DNA of 64,000 nt from the NCBI RefSeq assembly GCF_040939785.1, contig NZ_CP162553.1, forward strand, positions 3,100,001 to 3,164,000, written 5' to 3'. Below the pieces are notes generated by a model. That model saw only the letters and a program-made list of their open reading frames with translations, had not been told where the DNA came from and searched no databases. Of the stretch, positions 17,076 to 27,440 are shown one piece after another. Both the position numbers and the translations under genes were made by a program. The first letter of the stretch is position 1; each line of letters starts with the position of its first letter. Source of the DNA: Bradyrhizobium lupini. GTDB taxonomy: Bacteria; Pseudomonadota; Alphaproteobacteria; Rhizobiales; Xanthobacteraceae.

Positions 17076-17720
17076 TCAGTTCATCCCGATTTCCACCGCG
17101 ATCCGGATCAGGTCGGAATGGTTCTTGGCACCGAGCTTCTGCTTGAGCAGAGAGGTGGTGTTGGCGACGGTCTTGTAGGAGATGCCGAGCGCCTCGGCGA
17201 CCTCGACGATCTTGTCGCCTCGCCCCAACAAGCGAAGAATCTCGAGCTCCCGCGGCGTCATCTGCGAGGCAGGATTGGCCTTGATCGCCGCGCCGGAAAA
17301 CGTCACGGCTTCCGCGAGCTGCGGTGAGATGAAATTGTCGCCAGCAACCACCTTGCGCACCGCCTTGAGCAGGATCCGGGGATCGTCGCCCTTGGAGACG
17401 TAGCCCTGGGCCCCGAGCTCGACCGCCCGCACCACGAAGGCTGGATCATCGTTCATGCTGAACATGATGATCTTGGCGTCGGGATCGTCCTTGCGAATGC
17501 GCCGCATCAGTTCAAAGCCGGAGACGTCGGGCAGGCTGATGTCGATCACAGTGACGTCGGGCCGCCTGCTGACATAGGCGCGATGCCCGGATTTGGCGTC
17601 GGTCGCCTCGTCGATCCGGATCGAATGGTCGGAGGCGAACAGGGTGCGGCAACCGGACAACACCACGGGATGGTCGTCGACAATCAGGACGCGGGTCGCC
17701 GGCTTGGCAGCATCTTGCAT
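17076..17720 (-). CDS. NarL/FixJ-family response regulator
   Basis: A 214-residue receiver plus LuxR-type DNA-binding protein. Receiver landmarks are VLIVDDHPVV, phosphoacceptor Asp60 in TVIDISLPDVSG and the lysine in GYVSKGDD. The output helix-turn-helix reads MTPRELEILRLLGRGDKIVE and LGISYKTVANTTSLLKQKLG. It is divergent from the histidine kinase at 17806 with an 85-bp gap, so the two are almost certainly a cognate pair, and the gap should contain both promoters. The regulated genes are not known. Confidence 0.92.
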   Translation of the reverse strand: MQDAAKPATRVLIVDDHPVVLSGCRTLFASDHSIRIDEATDAKSGHRAYVSRRPDVTVIDISLPDVSGFELMRRIRKDDPDAKIIMFSMNDDPAFVVRAVELGAQGYVSKGDDPRILLKAVRKVVAGDNFISPQLAEAVTFSGAAIKANPASQMTPRELEILRLLGRGDKIVEVAEALGISYKTVANTTSLLKQKLGAKNHSDLIRIAVEIGMN

Positions 17721-17805
17721 TGTAACTCTCTAGTTTTTCGATTCATAAACCGACGGGAACAAATGGAAAGAGCAAAATCCCCTGACGCGCGTTAGAATTG
17801 ACCTA

Positions 17806-19218
17806 ATGTGGCAACGGCTGTCCTTCAGTACACAATTGTTTCTGCCGCTCGGCCTGCTGTTCATGGCGGCGCTGATCATGGGCGGCGTCCTGCTGCACGT
17901 CTTCACGACCGGTCAGCTCGCCGAGGAGAACCAGCCGGCCCAGCGATCGACCAAAGCCGTGGCCGAGGCCCTCAACAACGCTCTGCGTTCATCCGACCAT
18001 CCGCGAAGGACCCTGGATGACTTCGTCCGGATGCTGGACGAGTCCTCAGATATTCAATTCCTTCCTGCAGGAGCGGTTGCTCCTCCCTTTGCGTCGAGGG
18101 GCCTGCAAGGTTCGCATGGCCCACCAAAATGGTTCGTCAGTCTCCTTTCCATTCCAGACTTGCACATCGCATTTCCGGTATCCCTCAACGGCGAGCATTT
18201 CGGCGACATCGTGTTTGTGCCGGACCTGTCCGCAGCGCTGTTCGAGACCTGGGTGGGCTTCCTCGCCTTGGCCGGCTTCGTCGTCGCGCTGACCGGGCTG
18301 ACAGGGGTCGTCGCCTATGTGTTTGCGGGATCAGCCCTGCGACCACTGCAGGATCTTGGCGCAGGCCTCACGCGGCTACGACGCGGCGACTACGCAACAC
18401 CGATCTCGGTCGGGGGACCGTCGGAAATCCGGCAAAGCTGCGAGGAGGCCAATGCGCTGGCCGAAACGCTGGCGCAGTTGAGCCAGGACAATCGCGACCT
18501 GCTGCACCGCCTGGTCTCGCTCCAGGACGACGAGCGGCGCGATCTCGCGCGCGAACTGCACGACGAACTCGGTCCGCTGCTGTTCGGCATCCGCGTCGGC
18601 ACGATCGCATTGGTCGATGCCTCGCCCCCGGCGGGAAATCTCAGCAGTTCGGCGCAGGAGGTGTTGCAATCGGTCGAGGCGCTCCAGCAGACCAACCGCC
18701 GCATCCTCGACCGGTTGCGACCGCTCTACATCGAGGAATTGGGTCTGGAGACCAGTGTGCAGACGCTGCTCCGAAATTTTCGCAAGCAGGCGCCGTCTAT
18801 CGACCTGACGGACACGGTCGATCCGAATCTCAACGCGATCGACGGGCCGCTGGCTCAAACCGTCTATCGCGTGATTCAGGAGGCGCTGACCAACGTGCTG
18901 CGTCATGCCGGCGCCAGCCATGCCCATGTGCAGGCGACCTTCGCCGGCGAGACGGTCGTCATCGAGATTTCCGACGACGGCGGCGGCTTTCCCGAAGGGA
19001 ATCTGTTCGGCCGCGGCCTGACCGGCATGCATGAGCGCGTGCGCGCACTCAGCGGATCGCTGTCACTGCTGCGCGTGGACGACAGAACCTATGTGCGCTG
19101 CCGCCTTCCGCCGAACCGGCACGCGAGGCACCGGTCAGCGATTGAAGCGCTTTCGAGCGAAGTGGATACCGGTTCGCGTGAAGAAAACGCCAAAACAGAA
19201 TCTGGTGTTCGGCTCTGA
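17806..19218 (+). CDS. Membrane histidine kinase, NarX/DegS-like (HisKA_3) with MoxY/LapD-type sensor region
   Basis: 470 residues: membrane helix at about 13-35, a periplasmic region of about 110 residues, a second helix near 145-170 (VGFLALAGFVVALTGLTGVV), a HAMP-like segment (GSALRPLQDLGAGLTRLRRG), then the HisKA_3 H-box DDERRDLARELHDELGPLLF with His252, and an HATPase domain (ALTNVLRHAGASH, then EISDDGGGFPEG and RGLTGMHERV). The periplasmic part resembles the LapD/MoxY N-terminal domain, which is my judgement from layout only. It phosphorylates the divergent NarL-type regulator. The stimulus is unknown. The first ATG after the divergent promoter is used; the ribosome binding site is weak. 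Confidence 0.9.
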   Translation: MWQRLSFSTQLFLPLGLLFMAALIMGGVLLHVFTTGQLAEENQPAQRSTKAVAEALNNALRSSDHPRRTLDDFVRMLDESSDIQFLPAGAVAPPFASRGLQGSHGPPKWFVSLLSIPDLHIAFPVSLNGEHFGDIVFVPDLSAALFETWVGFLALAGFVVALTGLTGVVAYVFAGSALRPLQDLGAGLTRLRRGDYATPISVGGPSEIRQSCEEANALAETLAQLSQDNRDLLHRLVSLQDDERRDLARELHDELGPLLFGIRVGTIALVDASPPAGNLSSSAQEVLQSVEALQQTNRRILDRLRPLYIEELGLETSVQTLLRNFRKQAPSIDLTDTVDPNLNAIDGPLAQTVYRVIQEALTNVLRHAGASHAHVQATFAGETVVIEISDDGGGFPEGNLFGRGLTGMHERVRALSGSLSLLRVDDRTYVRCRLPPNRHARHRSAIEALSSEVDTGSREENAKTESGVRL

Positions 19219-19236
19219 TTAATCAGAACGGAAACT

Positions 19237-19602
19237 CTAGCACGCACAGCCAAGCTGCGCGTTCTGTCGCGCCGGCTCGCACAGCGTGGTGCGGATCTTG
19301 CCGTCGGGGCTGAAACAAAACGAGGCGCGAATGCGCAGCGCGCCGGCGACGGAATATTCGAGATCGACGCCGTGGGGTGCAGGATGGATTTCCTCCAACC
19401 CGAAACCGGCCGACGAGAAAGCGCTGAGCCGCGGCTGCCAATAGGCTTCGAGCTCGCTCCGGCCGCGATAGCGCTGCGTGCCGTTGCACGTGCATTCGAC
19501 CTGGGCGTCATCCGCATAGAGGTCGAGGAGCGTCGCGAGGTCGCCCTTCCTGCAGGCATCCACCCAATCGACGACAATTCCCATCTGGTCGAAATCACTC
19601 AC
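19237..19602 (-). CDS. SnoaL/NTF2-like small protein
   Basis: A 121-residue protein with the NTF2-like cone fold signature: an N-terminal helix (MGIVVDWVDACRKGDLATLL), then DLYADDAQVEC and RYRGRSELEAYW, typical of SnoaL-like domains that bind small hydrophobic ligands or act as isomerases. Cysteine-rich for its size, ending CAC. Function unknown. It is convergent with the histidine kinase, whose stop is 18 bp away, and lies downstream of surf1 on the same strand. Confidence 0.75.
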   Translation of the reverse strand: MSDFDQMGIVVDWVDACRKGDLATLLDLYADDAQVECTCNGTQRYRGRSELEAYWQPRLSAFSSAGFGLEEIHPAPHGVDLEYSVAGALRIRASFCFSPDGKIRTTLCEPARQNAQLGCAC

Positions 19603-19716
19603 GCTGCAATCCTGTCTGCCGCGGAAAATTACTGGCGGCTTAGGACCACACTCGTGAATGTGCGCTGAATGGTAAACCCCGGGCGATACCGGGTTCCCTA
19701 AGTGGATCTACGGAGC

Positions 19717-20469
19717 TCAGCCCCGCCGCCGCCCTCTTGCCCACACGGCGAAGGCGATGAGCACGGCGCCTGCAAGGGTGAACCAGGTGATGGCGTATTG
19801 CAGGTGATCGTCCTTGAGATGGACGTCGAGCGGCCCCGGCCGCGGAATGCCGTTCTCGGGCGCCGGCTGCTCGAGGTCGACATAAAACGGCGCAACCGCG
19901 CCCCAGCCCAGCGCGCTCGCGATCGCCACGTGATCGCGCACGAACCACAGCCGCTTGCCGCGGTTCTCCACCGGGGTCAGCCAGCCCGGTGCCTCGGGGA
20001 AGCGCAGATAGCCGGTGAACGAGACCGCCTGCCCGGTGACGAGCTTCCTGACCGCGCGATCCTCGACGCTGCGATCCTGCATGGTGTTTTCGACGAAGCC
20101 CGCATCGATCACCACCGTCTCGCCGCTCGGCAGCCGCGCCGGCAGGAAGGCCCAAGTGCCGGGGCCCGACGCGTCCTTACGCACGGCGGATCCGGAGGAA
20201 TAGACCATCGCATCGGGCAACGGCGCGTAGGTCGCGGTAAAGCTGACACGGCGGAATTCATCGCGCGCGGGACTTAGCGCGGCCCATCGTGCCGGCGGCG
20301 GCAGAGCGACCGGTGCCTCCGCGAGGCGCTCGGTCAGTGCGGCGATCAGCTCGTGCTTGGCGATGCGGCGCTGCAATTGCCAGACGCCGAGCGTGACGCA
20401 GACCGCGGTCAGGAAAAGCGTGAACAGCGCGAAGCCGGCCACGCGGGGCTTGCGCGCGGTCTCGTTCAT
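19717..20469 (-). CDS. SURF1 family cytochrome oxidase assembly protein
   Basis: A 250-residue inner-membrane protein with one helix near each end (VAGFALFTLFLTAVCVTLGVWQ and WFTLAGAVLIAFAVWAR), and the SURF1 landmarks WQLQRRIAKHELI, a central FVENTMQDRS region, and the final HLQYAITWF. In alphaproteobacteria SURF1 proteins help insert heme a into subunit I of aa3 oxidase. The ATG overlaps the stop of the DUF983 gene by 4 bp. Placed downstream of the cox operon, which fits. Confidence 0.95.
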   Translation of the reverse strand: MNETARKPRVAGFALFTLFLTAVCVTLGVWQLQRRIAKHELIAALTERLAEAPVALPPPARWAALSPARDEFRRVSFTATYAPLPDAMVYSSGSAVRKDASGPGTWAFLPARLPSGETVVIDAGFVENTMQDRSVEDRAVRKLVTGQAVSFTGYLRFPEAPGWLTPVENRGKRLWFVRDHVAIASALGWGAVAPFYVDLEQPAPENGIPRPGPLDVHLKDDHLQYAITWFTLAGAVLIAFAVWARGRRRG

Positions 20470-20867
20470 TTCGCGCGGTCGACCAGCCGGCCCGGCGCCG
20501 CCTTATGGTGGAATTGCAGTGCGATCAGCAGCGACTTCATCGCGCGCAACGGCAGCAGGGTAGTCGCAAGGATCAGCGGCAGCCACAGCACCGCGTGCAG
20601 CCAGTACGGCGGCTGGTACTTGACCTCGATGACGAGCGCGCAGCCGACGACGATCGCGCCGGCCAGCATGATGATGAAGATCGCCGGACCGTCACCGGAA
20701 TCGATGAAGGCGTAGTCGAGGCCGCAACGCTCGCAGCAAGGCGCAAGCGTCAGGAAGCCTGCATAGAGCTTGCCCTGGCCGCAGCGCGGGCATTTGCAGG
20801 CAAGCCCGCGCAGCGCGCTTTGCAGGACGGTGGCTTGCGGCTCGGACGTATCGGCGGCTTCGTTCAT
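20466..20867 (-). CDS. DUF983 membrane protein with zinc ribbon
   Basis: A 133-residue DUF983 protein. The N-terminal half has a four-cysteine zinc-ribbon-like motif (CPRCGQGKLY and CCERCGLDYAF), followed by two membrane helices (AIFIIMLAGAIVVGCALVIE and YWLHAVLWLPLILATTLLPL). DUF983 genes usually sit in cox operons beside SURF1, as here, and are thought to help oxidase assembly, but the role is unproven. I chose the ATG at 20867 (MNEAADTSEP); the upstream frame covers the terminator after ctaE. It overlaps surf1. Confidence 0.88.
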   Translation of the reverse strand: MNEAADTSEPQATVLQSALRGLACKCPRCGQGKLYAGFLTLAPCCERCGLDYAFIDSGDGPAIFIIMLAGAIVVGCALVIEVKYQPPYWLHAVLWLPLILATTLLPLRAMKSLLIALQFHHKAAPGRLVDRAK

Positions 20868-20910
20868 GGCAAAAGGGTCTATCACAGTTTCTGCCGAAAC
20901 CCCTGCGCGC

Positions 20911-20945
20911 AAAAAAAGCAAAAGGGCGGCCCGGGGCCGCCCTTT
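20911..20945 (-). terminator. Rho-independent terminator after ctaE
   Basis: AAAGGGCGGCC (20921-20931) pairs with GGCCGCCCTTT (20935-20945); on the minus strand the stem is followed by TTGCTTTTTTT. It separates the cox structural operon from the DUF983/SURF1 pair, so the latter may depend on read-through or its own promoter. Confidence 0.85.
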
Positions 20946-20966
20946 CTCGATCCGAAGCCAGCCCGC

Positions 20967-21862
20967 TCAGTGCGCGCCGTGAGCCATGGTCTCGGCGCCG
21001 TGTCCCCAGACATAGATGCAGAGGAACAGGAACAGCCAGACCACGTCGACGAAATGCCAGTACCAGGCGGCGAACTCGAAACCGAGATGCTGGGTCGGCG
21101 TGAAGTGGCCGGCGTAGGCGCGGAACAGACACACCAGCAGGAAGATGGTGCCGACCAGCACATGGAAACCGTGGAAGCCGGTCGCCATGAAGAAGGTCGC
21201 GCCGTAGACGTTGCCGCCGAAGGAGAATGCCGCGTGGCTGTACTCATAGGCCTGCACGCAGGTGAAAAGCGCGCCGAGCACGACGGTGAGGATCAGGCCA
21301 TATTTCAGGCCCTGGCGATCGTTCTCGAGCAACGCATGGTGGGCCCAGGTCACCGTGGTGCCTGACGTGAGCAGGATCAGGGTGTTCAGGAGCGGCAGAT
21401 GCCAGGGATCGAAGGTCTCGATGCCGTGCGGCGGCCAGGTGCCCGGCACGGTGCAGGCGCCGGCCGCGGTCCCGAGACCACAGCCGAACACCGCATCGCG
21501 GGTAGCGTGGACGGCGTCGGCCGGGAATAGCGCCGCGTTGAAATAGGCCCAGAACCAGGCGACGAAGAACATCACCTCCGAGGCGATGAACAGGATCATG
21601 CCGTAGCGGTGATGCAGCTGCACGACGCGGGTGTGGTCGCCCTTGTACTGGGCTTCCTGATCACGTCGCCCCACCAGCTCGCCATGGTGTAGAGCACACC
21701 GACGGTGCCGACACCGAAGATGATCGGCGCAGCCGAGAACATGTGGTGCATCCAGGTGATCGCGCCGACCGCCATGATGAAGGCCGAGATGGAGCCGACG
21801 ACGGGCCATGGCGAGGGATCGACCAGATGGTAGTCGTGATGCTTGGTTTGCGCCGTTGCCAT
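20967..21862 (-). pseudogene. ctaE: Cytochrome c oxidase subunit III, frameshifted
   Basis: Subunit III of aa3 oxidase, seven membrane helices. The N-terminus starts at 21862 ([20 protein letters not shown]) and reads correctly to ASWWGDVIR; the rest ([20 protein letters not shown] through the final helix) is in another frame and ends at 20967. One base is missing where the frames meet: two C at 21656-21657 on the plus strand should be three. Restored length is about 298 residues, normal. Everything on either side is well conserved, so I think a sequencing or assembly error is likelier than a dead gene, but as given the protein would end after about 88 residues. Last gene of the cox operon before the terminator. 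Confidence 0.93.
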
Positions 21863-21940
21863 TTGCGGTCTCGCTCCTCAATCCCGTGCCTGTCAGGCAC
21901 TTATCCCCTTATTTCCAACCCCGGCGCGTGAGTCCGGAGA

Positions 21941-22591
21941 TCAGAGATTTCCCTTGCGTTTGTCGTCTTCGCTGGCCGCGAGCGGCTTCACCACCGGATC
22001 CTTCACCGGATAGAACGTGTAGGACAGCGTGATCGTGTTGAGACCGTCGTTCTCGTGGTCGTCGGCAATCGACGGATCGACATAGAACACGACCGGCATC
22101 TCGCGCTTCTCGCCCGCCGCCATGGTCTGCTCGGTGAAGCAGAAGCAGTTGATCTTCTGGAAATAGGATCCGACCGTCAGCGGCGCGACATTGTAGGCGG
22201 CCTGGCCTGCGGTGGTCCGCGCGGCCTGGTTGGTCACCGTGTAGAAGACGGTCACGACTTGGCCTATATTGACCTCGATCTCGCTCTGCTCGGGCTCGAA
22301 CTTCCAGGGCAGACCGGGCGCGACGTTGGAGTCGAAGCGTACCGCGATCTTCCGTGCGATCGGGCCGCTGGCCGGCGCCGAGGTCGCGACCTGGGTCGTG
22401 CCGTTGAAGCCGGTGGCGCGGCAGAACCAGTTGTAGAACGGCACCGCCGCGTAGGAGGCGCCGATCATCAGCGCGACCACGCCGCCGCAGATCGAGGCGA
22501 CCACCGCGTCGCGGCCAAGCCCCCTGGCAGGCCTGCGCCCCTTGGTGGCCGTCCGGCTCTGATCCCGCGATATGGTCGGCTTCTGATCCAT
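21941..22591 (-). CDS. ctaG: Cytochrome c oxidase assembly protein CtaG/Cox11
   Basis: A 216-residue copper chaperone that delivers Cu to the CuB site of subunit I. One N-terminal membrane helix ([20 protein letters not shown]) anchors a periplasmic Ig-like domain with the copper-binding CFCF motif ([13 protein letters not shown]) and an upstream [11 protein letters not shown] cysteine, all diagnostic for Cox11. It is 5 bp downstream of coxF and is followed by ctaE. This is the Cox11-type CtaG, not the unrelated Bacillus CtaG. Confidence 0.96.
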   Translation of the reverse strand: MDQKPTISRDQSRTATKGRRPARGLGRDAVVASICGGVVALMIGASYAAVPFYNWFCRATGFNGTTQVATSAPASGPIARKIAVRFDSNVAPGLPWKFEPEQSEIEVNIGQVVTVFYTVTNQAARTTAGQAAYNVAPLTVGSYFQKINCFCFTEQTMAAGEKREMPVVFYVDPSIADDHENDGLNTITLSYTFYPVKDPVVKPLAASEDDKRKGNL

Positions 22592-22596
22592 GTTTC

Positions 22597-22773
22597 CTAC
22601 ATCGGCCGGACGAGCACGGCCGGCCCCTTGACCATGGTCACGGCAAAGAACAGCACTACGAGCACGCCGAGCGCGAGTGCGATCGCGATCGAGCGCTGAC
22701 GACGGCTCTTCTTCTGCGCCTCGGTGAGGACGATTCCGTCTATCTCGGGTTTGTCGGCCATCCCTGTGATCAT
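22597..22773 (-). CDS. Small single-helix cox operon protein (CoxF-like)
   Basis: A 58-residue protein between ctaB and ctaG: a hydrophilic start ([20 protein letters not shown]), one membrane helix ([20 protein letters not shown]) and a short tail [11 protein letters not shown]. Small proteins of this shape at this position are called CoxF in some Bradyrhizobium annotations; the role in oxidase assembly is presumed. Start choice: the ATG at 22773 overlaps the ctaB stop (ATGA), preceded by AGGGGG; an inner ATG at 22761 would give 54 residues. Translational coupling favours the former. Confidence 0.8.
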   Translation of the reverse strand: MITGMADKPEIDGIVLTEAQKKSRRQRSIAIALALGVLVVLFFAVTMVKGPAVLVRPM

Positions 22774-23714
22774 GCGCCCCCTACCATCGGCGCAAGCGCC
22801 CGGAACACGACCTCGGCCAGCAAGGTCGCAAACAGCGCGAACAGATAAAGGATGGAGAACGCAAAAAGCTTGCGGGTCGCCCGCAGCGATTGGCTGCGCT
22901 CGCGACGGATATAGACGTTGATGGCGAACCCCAGCATGCCGGCGCCGAGGATTAGCGAGACGATGCCGTAGATGGCGTCGAAGTAGCCGAGCGCCCAGGG
23001 CGCGGCCGCGACCGCGATCAGCACGATGGTGTAGAGCAGGATCTGAAGCCGCGTCGCGTCGGGGCCGGCGACGTTGGGCAGCATCGGAATGCCGGCGCGC
23101 GCGTAATCGTCGGAGCGAAACAGCGCCAGCGCCCAGAAGTGCGGCGGCGTCCAGAAGAAGATGATGGCGAACAGCAGCAGCGGCTCGACATCGACCGTGC
23201 CTGTGACCGCGGCCCAGGCCACCACGGGCGGCAGCGCGCCGGCGGCACCGCCGATCACGATGTTCTGCGCGGTCCAGCGCTTCAGGCCGATCGTGTAGAT
23301 CACGACGTAGAAGAAGATGGTGAAGGCGAGCAGCGCGCCCGCGATCCAGTTGACCAGGATGCCGAGCGTCATCACCGAGAAGAAGGCGAGCGTCATGCCG
23401 AAGGTCATCGCCTCGGGACGGGTGATGCGGCCGCGCGGAATCGGCCGGTTCGCCGTGCGCGACATCTTGGCATCGATGTCGCCTTCGAGCGCCATGTTGA
23501 GCGCGCCGGACGCGCCGGCGCCGACCGCGATGCAGAGCAGCGAGGTGATGGCCAGCACCGGGTGGAAATGCCCGGGCGCCATCGCCATTCCGACCAGCGC
23601 GGTGAAGATCACCAGCGACATCACCCGCGGCTTCAGGAGCGCGATGTAATCGCCAACCTCCGCTTCGGAGATGCGGGGATTGATGTCGATGGCGTTGTGG
23701 TCGAGGACGGACAC
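22770..23714 (-). CDS. ctaB: Protoheme IX farnesyltransferase (heme O synthase)
   Basis: A 314-residue UbiA-family prenyltransferase that turns heme b into heme o, the precursor of heme a. It has about eight or nine membrane helices. The first prenyl-diphosphate motif is [19 protein letters not shown], followed by the second polar loop near [18 protein letters not shown], both characteristic of CtaB. It lies 60 bp downstream of ctaD and overlaps coxF. Confidence 0.97.
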   Translation of the reverse strand: MSVLDHNAIDINPRISEAEVGDYIALLKPRVMSLVIFTALVGMAMAPGHFHPVLAITSLLCIAVGAGASGALNMALEGDIDAKMSRTANRPIPRGRITRPEAMTFGMTLAFFSVMTLGILVNWIAGALLAFTIFFYVVIYTIGLKRWTAQNIVIGGAAGALPPVVAWAAVTGTVDVEPLLLFAIIFFWTPPHFWALALFRSDDYARAGIPMLPNVAGPDATRLQILLYTIVLIAVAAAPWALGYFDAIYGIVSLILGAGMLGFAINVYIRRERSQSLRATRKLFAFSILYLFALFATLLAEVVFRALAPMVGGA

Positions 23715-23774
23715 TAGACTGACTCGCTTGGTTGTCGAGCCGCGGCGCCCGTCACGGGCGCCGCGAGCATTGGC

Positions 23775-25403
<1,629 letters not shown>

Positions 25404-25487
25404 CTAATCCTGCCTTGCGTCCCGATCGGACCTTTGGAGGTCCCGCCTTATGTCGCTTTCAGTTTCCTCGAACCCTGCGCCCGGCGC

Positions 25488-26327
25488 TCACTGCGTCGGG
25501 CCGGCCGTGGAGGCGTAGGTGCTGGTGCCGCCGCTCGCATATTTCTTCTTCGCGGTCTCGACCCAGGAGGCGAACTCCTGGTCGCTCACCACACGGATCG
25601 CGATCGGCATAAAGGCGTGGTCCTTGCCGCACAATTCCGAGCACTGGCCGTAGAACATGCCGGTCTTGGTGGCCTTGAACCAGGTTTCGTTGAGCCGGCC
25701 CGGAATGGCGTCGATCTTGACGCCGAAGGCCGGCAGCGCAAAGGCATGAATCACGTCGGCCCCGGTCACCTGAACGCGAACCACCTTGTTGACGGGCACC
25801 ACCATCTCATTGTCGACGCCGAGCAGACGGGGCTGCTTGTCCTGGGCCATCAGCGAGTCGAACTCGAACTTGCCGTTATCAGGATAGGCGTAGGACCAGT
25901 ACCACTGCTTGCCGGTCGCCTTGATGGTCAGATCCGCCTTCGGCACGTCGAGCTCGAGGAACAGGAGACGGAACGACGGCACCGAAATACCGACCAGGAT
26001 CAACACCGGCACGAGCGTCCACGCCACCTCGATCAGCGTGTTGTGCGTGGTCCGCGACGGCACCGGATTGGCTCTCGCGTTGAACTTCACGACAACGATC
26101 ACGAGCAGCGCCAGAACGAACAGCGTGATCAGCGTGATCAGCACGAACAGGAAATTGTGGAACCAGACGATGTTGTCCATCACCGGGGACCCGGACTGCT
26201 GAAGCGTCCACTCCCACGCAGCCGGCTGCCCCAGCTCGGCAAATGCCGCACCGCCCGTCGCCAGCGTCAGACCCGCCACGGCCAATCCCAGCAAGTGCCG
26301 GCCCACCGGGCCCATCGACATCTTCAT
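25488..26327 (-). CDS. ctaC: Cytochrome c oxidase subunit II
   Basis: A 279-residue subunit with a signal peptide (GLAVAGLTLATGGAAFAE), two membrane helices, and a periplasmic cupredoxin domain that takes electrons from cytochrome c. The CuA ligands are complete: GQCSELCGKDHAFM with both Cys, the later His and Met, and the first His in ADVIHAFALPAFG. The aromatic electron-entry patch QWYWSYAYPD is present. First gene of the cox operon. No heme c motif, so it is a standard aa3 subunit II. Confidence 0.97.
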   Translation of the reverse strand: MKMSMGPVGRHLLGLAVAGLTLATGGAAFAELGQPAAWEWTLQQSGSPVMDNIVWFHNFLFVLITLITLFVLALLVIVVVKFNARANPVPSRTTHNTLIEVAWTLVPVLILVGISVPSFRLLFLELDVPKADLTIKATGKQWYWSYAYPDNGKFEFDSLMAQDKQPRLLGVDNEMVVPVNKVVRVQVTGADVIHAFALPAFGVKIDAIPGRLNETWFKATKTGMFYGQCSELCGKDHAFMPIAIRVVSDQEFASWVETAKKKYASGGTSTYASTAGPTQ

Positions 26328-26776
26328 GCCGTTCGCGCTCCCCTAACGAAATCACCCCAAGTGCATTCCCCTATTTTCGGGAAACGCTTTATTCGATCCC
26401 CCCGTCTGACAAACCGCCGCGCAAGAATACCTCTAAGAGGAATTGGGGCCAGATCGCTAGAACGCCGAAATCAAGCCTCTCAAACCATAATTCTTGATCT
26501 ATCGCAATGCAGTCTTGAGCCTCGTCTGTCAGCCATCACCCGCAAGATATTTCCTAGTAACATCAGACAAAAATACCATTTCCCGGGATGCTGCCGCTTG
26601 ACAGCGGAATTGCCCGCGGTAGGCACTTGGCGCACAGCCGCACAGGAACCTGATTCGTGCGGGCGATTGCGGCCGGGGCGGCGTGGAATTTGCTTGCGAA
26701 TCGCCTTCAAGACGCCGTCATTCCCGTATCAGTCCGCCTGACGCGAGCGACCCAGGCGAGCAGAGGGACCGACCCG
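26328..26776. other. Divergent intergenic region between ctaC and the IalB-like gene
   Basis: 449 bp, A/T-richer than the genes around it, holding the promoters for the cox operon (minus) and the IalB-like gene (plus). No supported coding region. One weak FNR/FixK-like half palindrome is listed at 26494. I see no convincing -35/-10 pair for either direction. Confidence 0.45.
26494..26507. promoter_or_regulatory. Weak FNR/FixK-like site upstream of ctaC
   Basis: TTGATCTATCGCAA matches the core TTGA-N6-TCAA with one mismatch (G for T). It lies 167 bp upstream of the ctaC start. FixK-type control of oxidases is common in Bradyrhizobium, but aa3 operons are usually aerobic and the match is imperfect, so this may be chance. 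Confidence 0.2.
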
Positions 26777-27322
26777 ATGGGGTTTTCGAGATCCATGGCA
26801 AGGCGGGCTAAAAGCCAGGCTGGCAGCCTCACGATGCTGGCCGCTCTGCTGGCGGCGGTCGTCGTCCTGGCGCTTCCGGGCCTCGCCCATCCGCAGGGCG
26901 CGGTGCGCTCCGTCCATGGCGACTGGCAGATCCGCTGCGACACCCCGCCGGGCGCCCAGTCCGAGCAATGCGCCCTGATCCAGAGCGTGGTGGCCGAAGA
27001 CCGCTCCAACGCCGGCCTGACCGTGATCGTTCTCAAGACCGCCGACCAGAAGAGCCGCCTGATGCGGGTGGTCGCCCCCCTCGGCGTTCTCCTGCCCTCC
27101 GGCCTCGGCCTCAAGCTCGACAACCAGGACGTAGGCCGTGCCGGCTTTGTCCGCTGCCTGCCCAATGGCTGCGTCGCCGAGGTCGTCATGGACGACAAGC
27201 TGCTCGGCCAGCTCCGCACTGCCAAGACCGCGACCTTCATCATCTTCGAGACCCCGGAAGAAGGCATCGGCTTCCCGCTCAGCCTGAACGGGCTCGGCGA
27301 GGGCTATGACAAGCTGCCGTAG
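26777..27322 (+). CDS. Invasion-associated locus B (IalB) family protein
   Basis: A 181-residue secreted protein: signal peptide (LTMLAALLAAVVVLALPGLAHPQ), then a single IalB-type domain with the characteristic GDWQIRCDTPPGAQSEQCAL (paired cysteines) and GFVRCLPNGCVAEVVMDD (second pair). The family was named in Bartonella, but in free-living rhizobia it is a common periplasmic protein of unknown role. I chose the ATG at 26777; the frame is open further up to 26657, but that stretch is not signal-peptide-like. It is divergent from the cox operon and upstream of tldD. Confidence 0.85.
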   Translation: MGFSRSMARRAKSQAGSLTMLAALLAAVVVLALPGLAHPQGAVRSVHGDWQIRCDTPPGAQSEQCALIQSVVAEDRSNAGLTVIVLKTADQKSRLMRVVAPLGVLLPSGLGLKLDNQDVGRAGFVRCLPNGCVAEVVMDDKLLGQLRTAKTATFIIFETPEEGIGFPLSLNGLGEGYDKLP

Positions 27323-27440
27323 TGCGAAGGGCGGTTAGGCCCGCGAATCCTATTGTTTCCGTAATGTGAGACTTGGCGCCCTCGCGGAAGTGCCGGGAAA
27401 CCATTATCTTGCCTCACATCCCCCGATAATGGACGGACGC

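Noticed and set aside
21644..21670. Programmed frameshift in ctaE
   Set aside because: No slippery heptamer or downstream structure, and cytochrome oxidase subunit III is not known to use frameshifting; a missing base is simpler.
26494..26507. A true FixK/FNR box upstream of ctaC
   Set aside because: TTGA-N6-GCAA has one mismatch in the core and is distant from the gene; aa3 oxidase operons are not usually under FixK. Listed only at low confidence.
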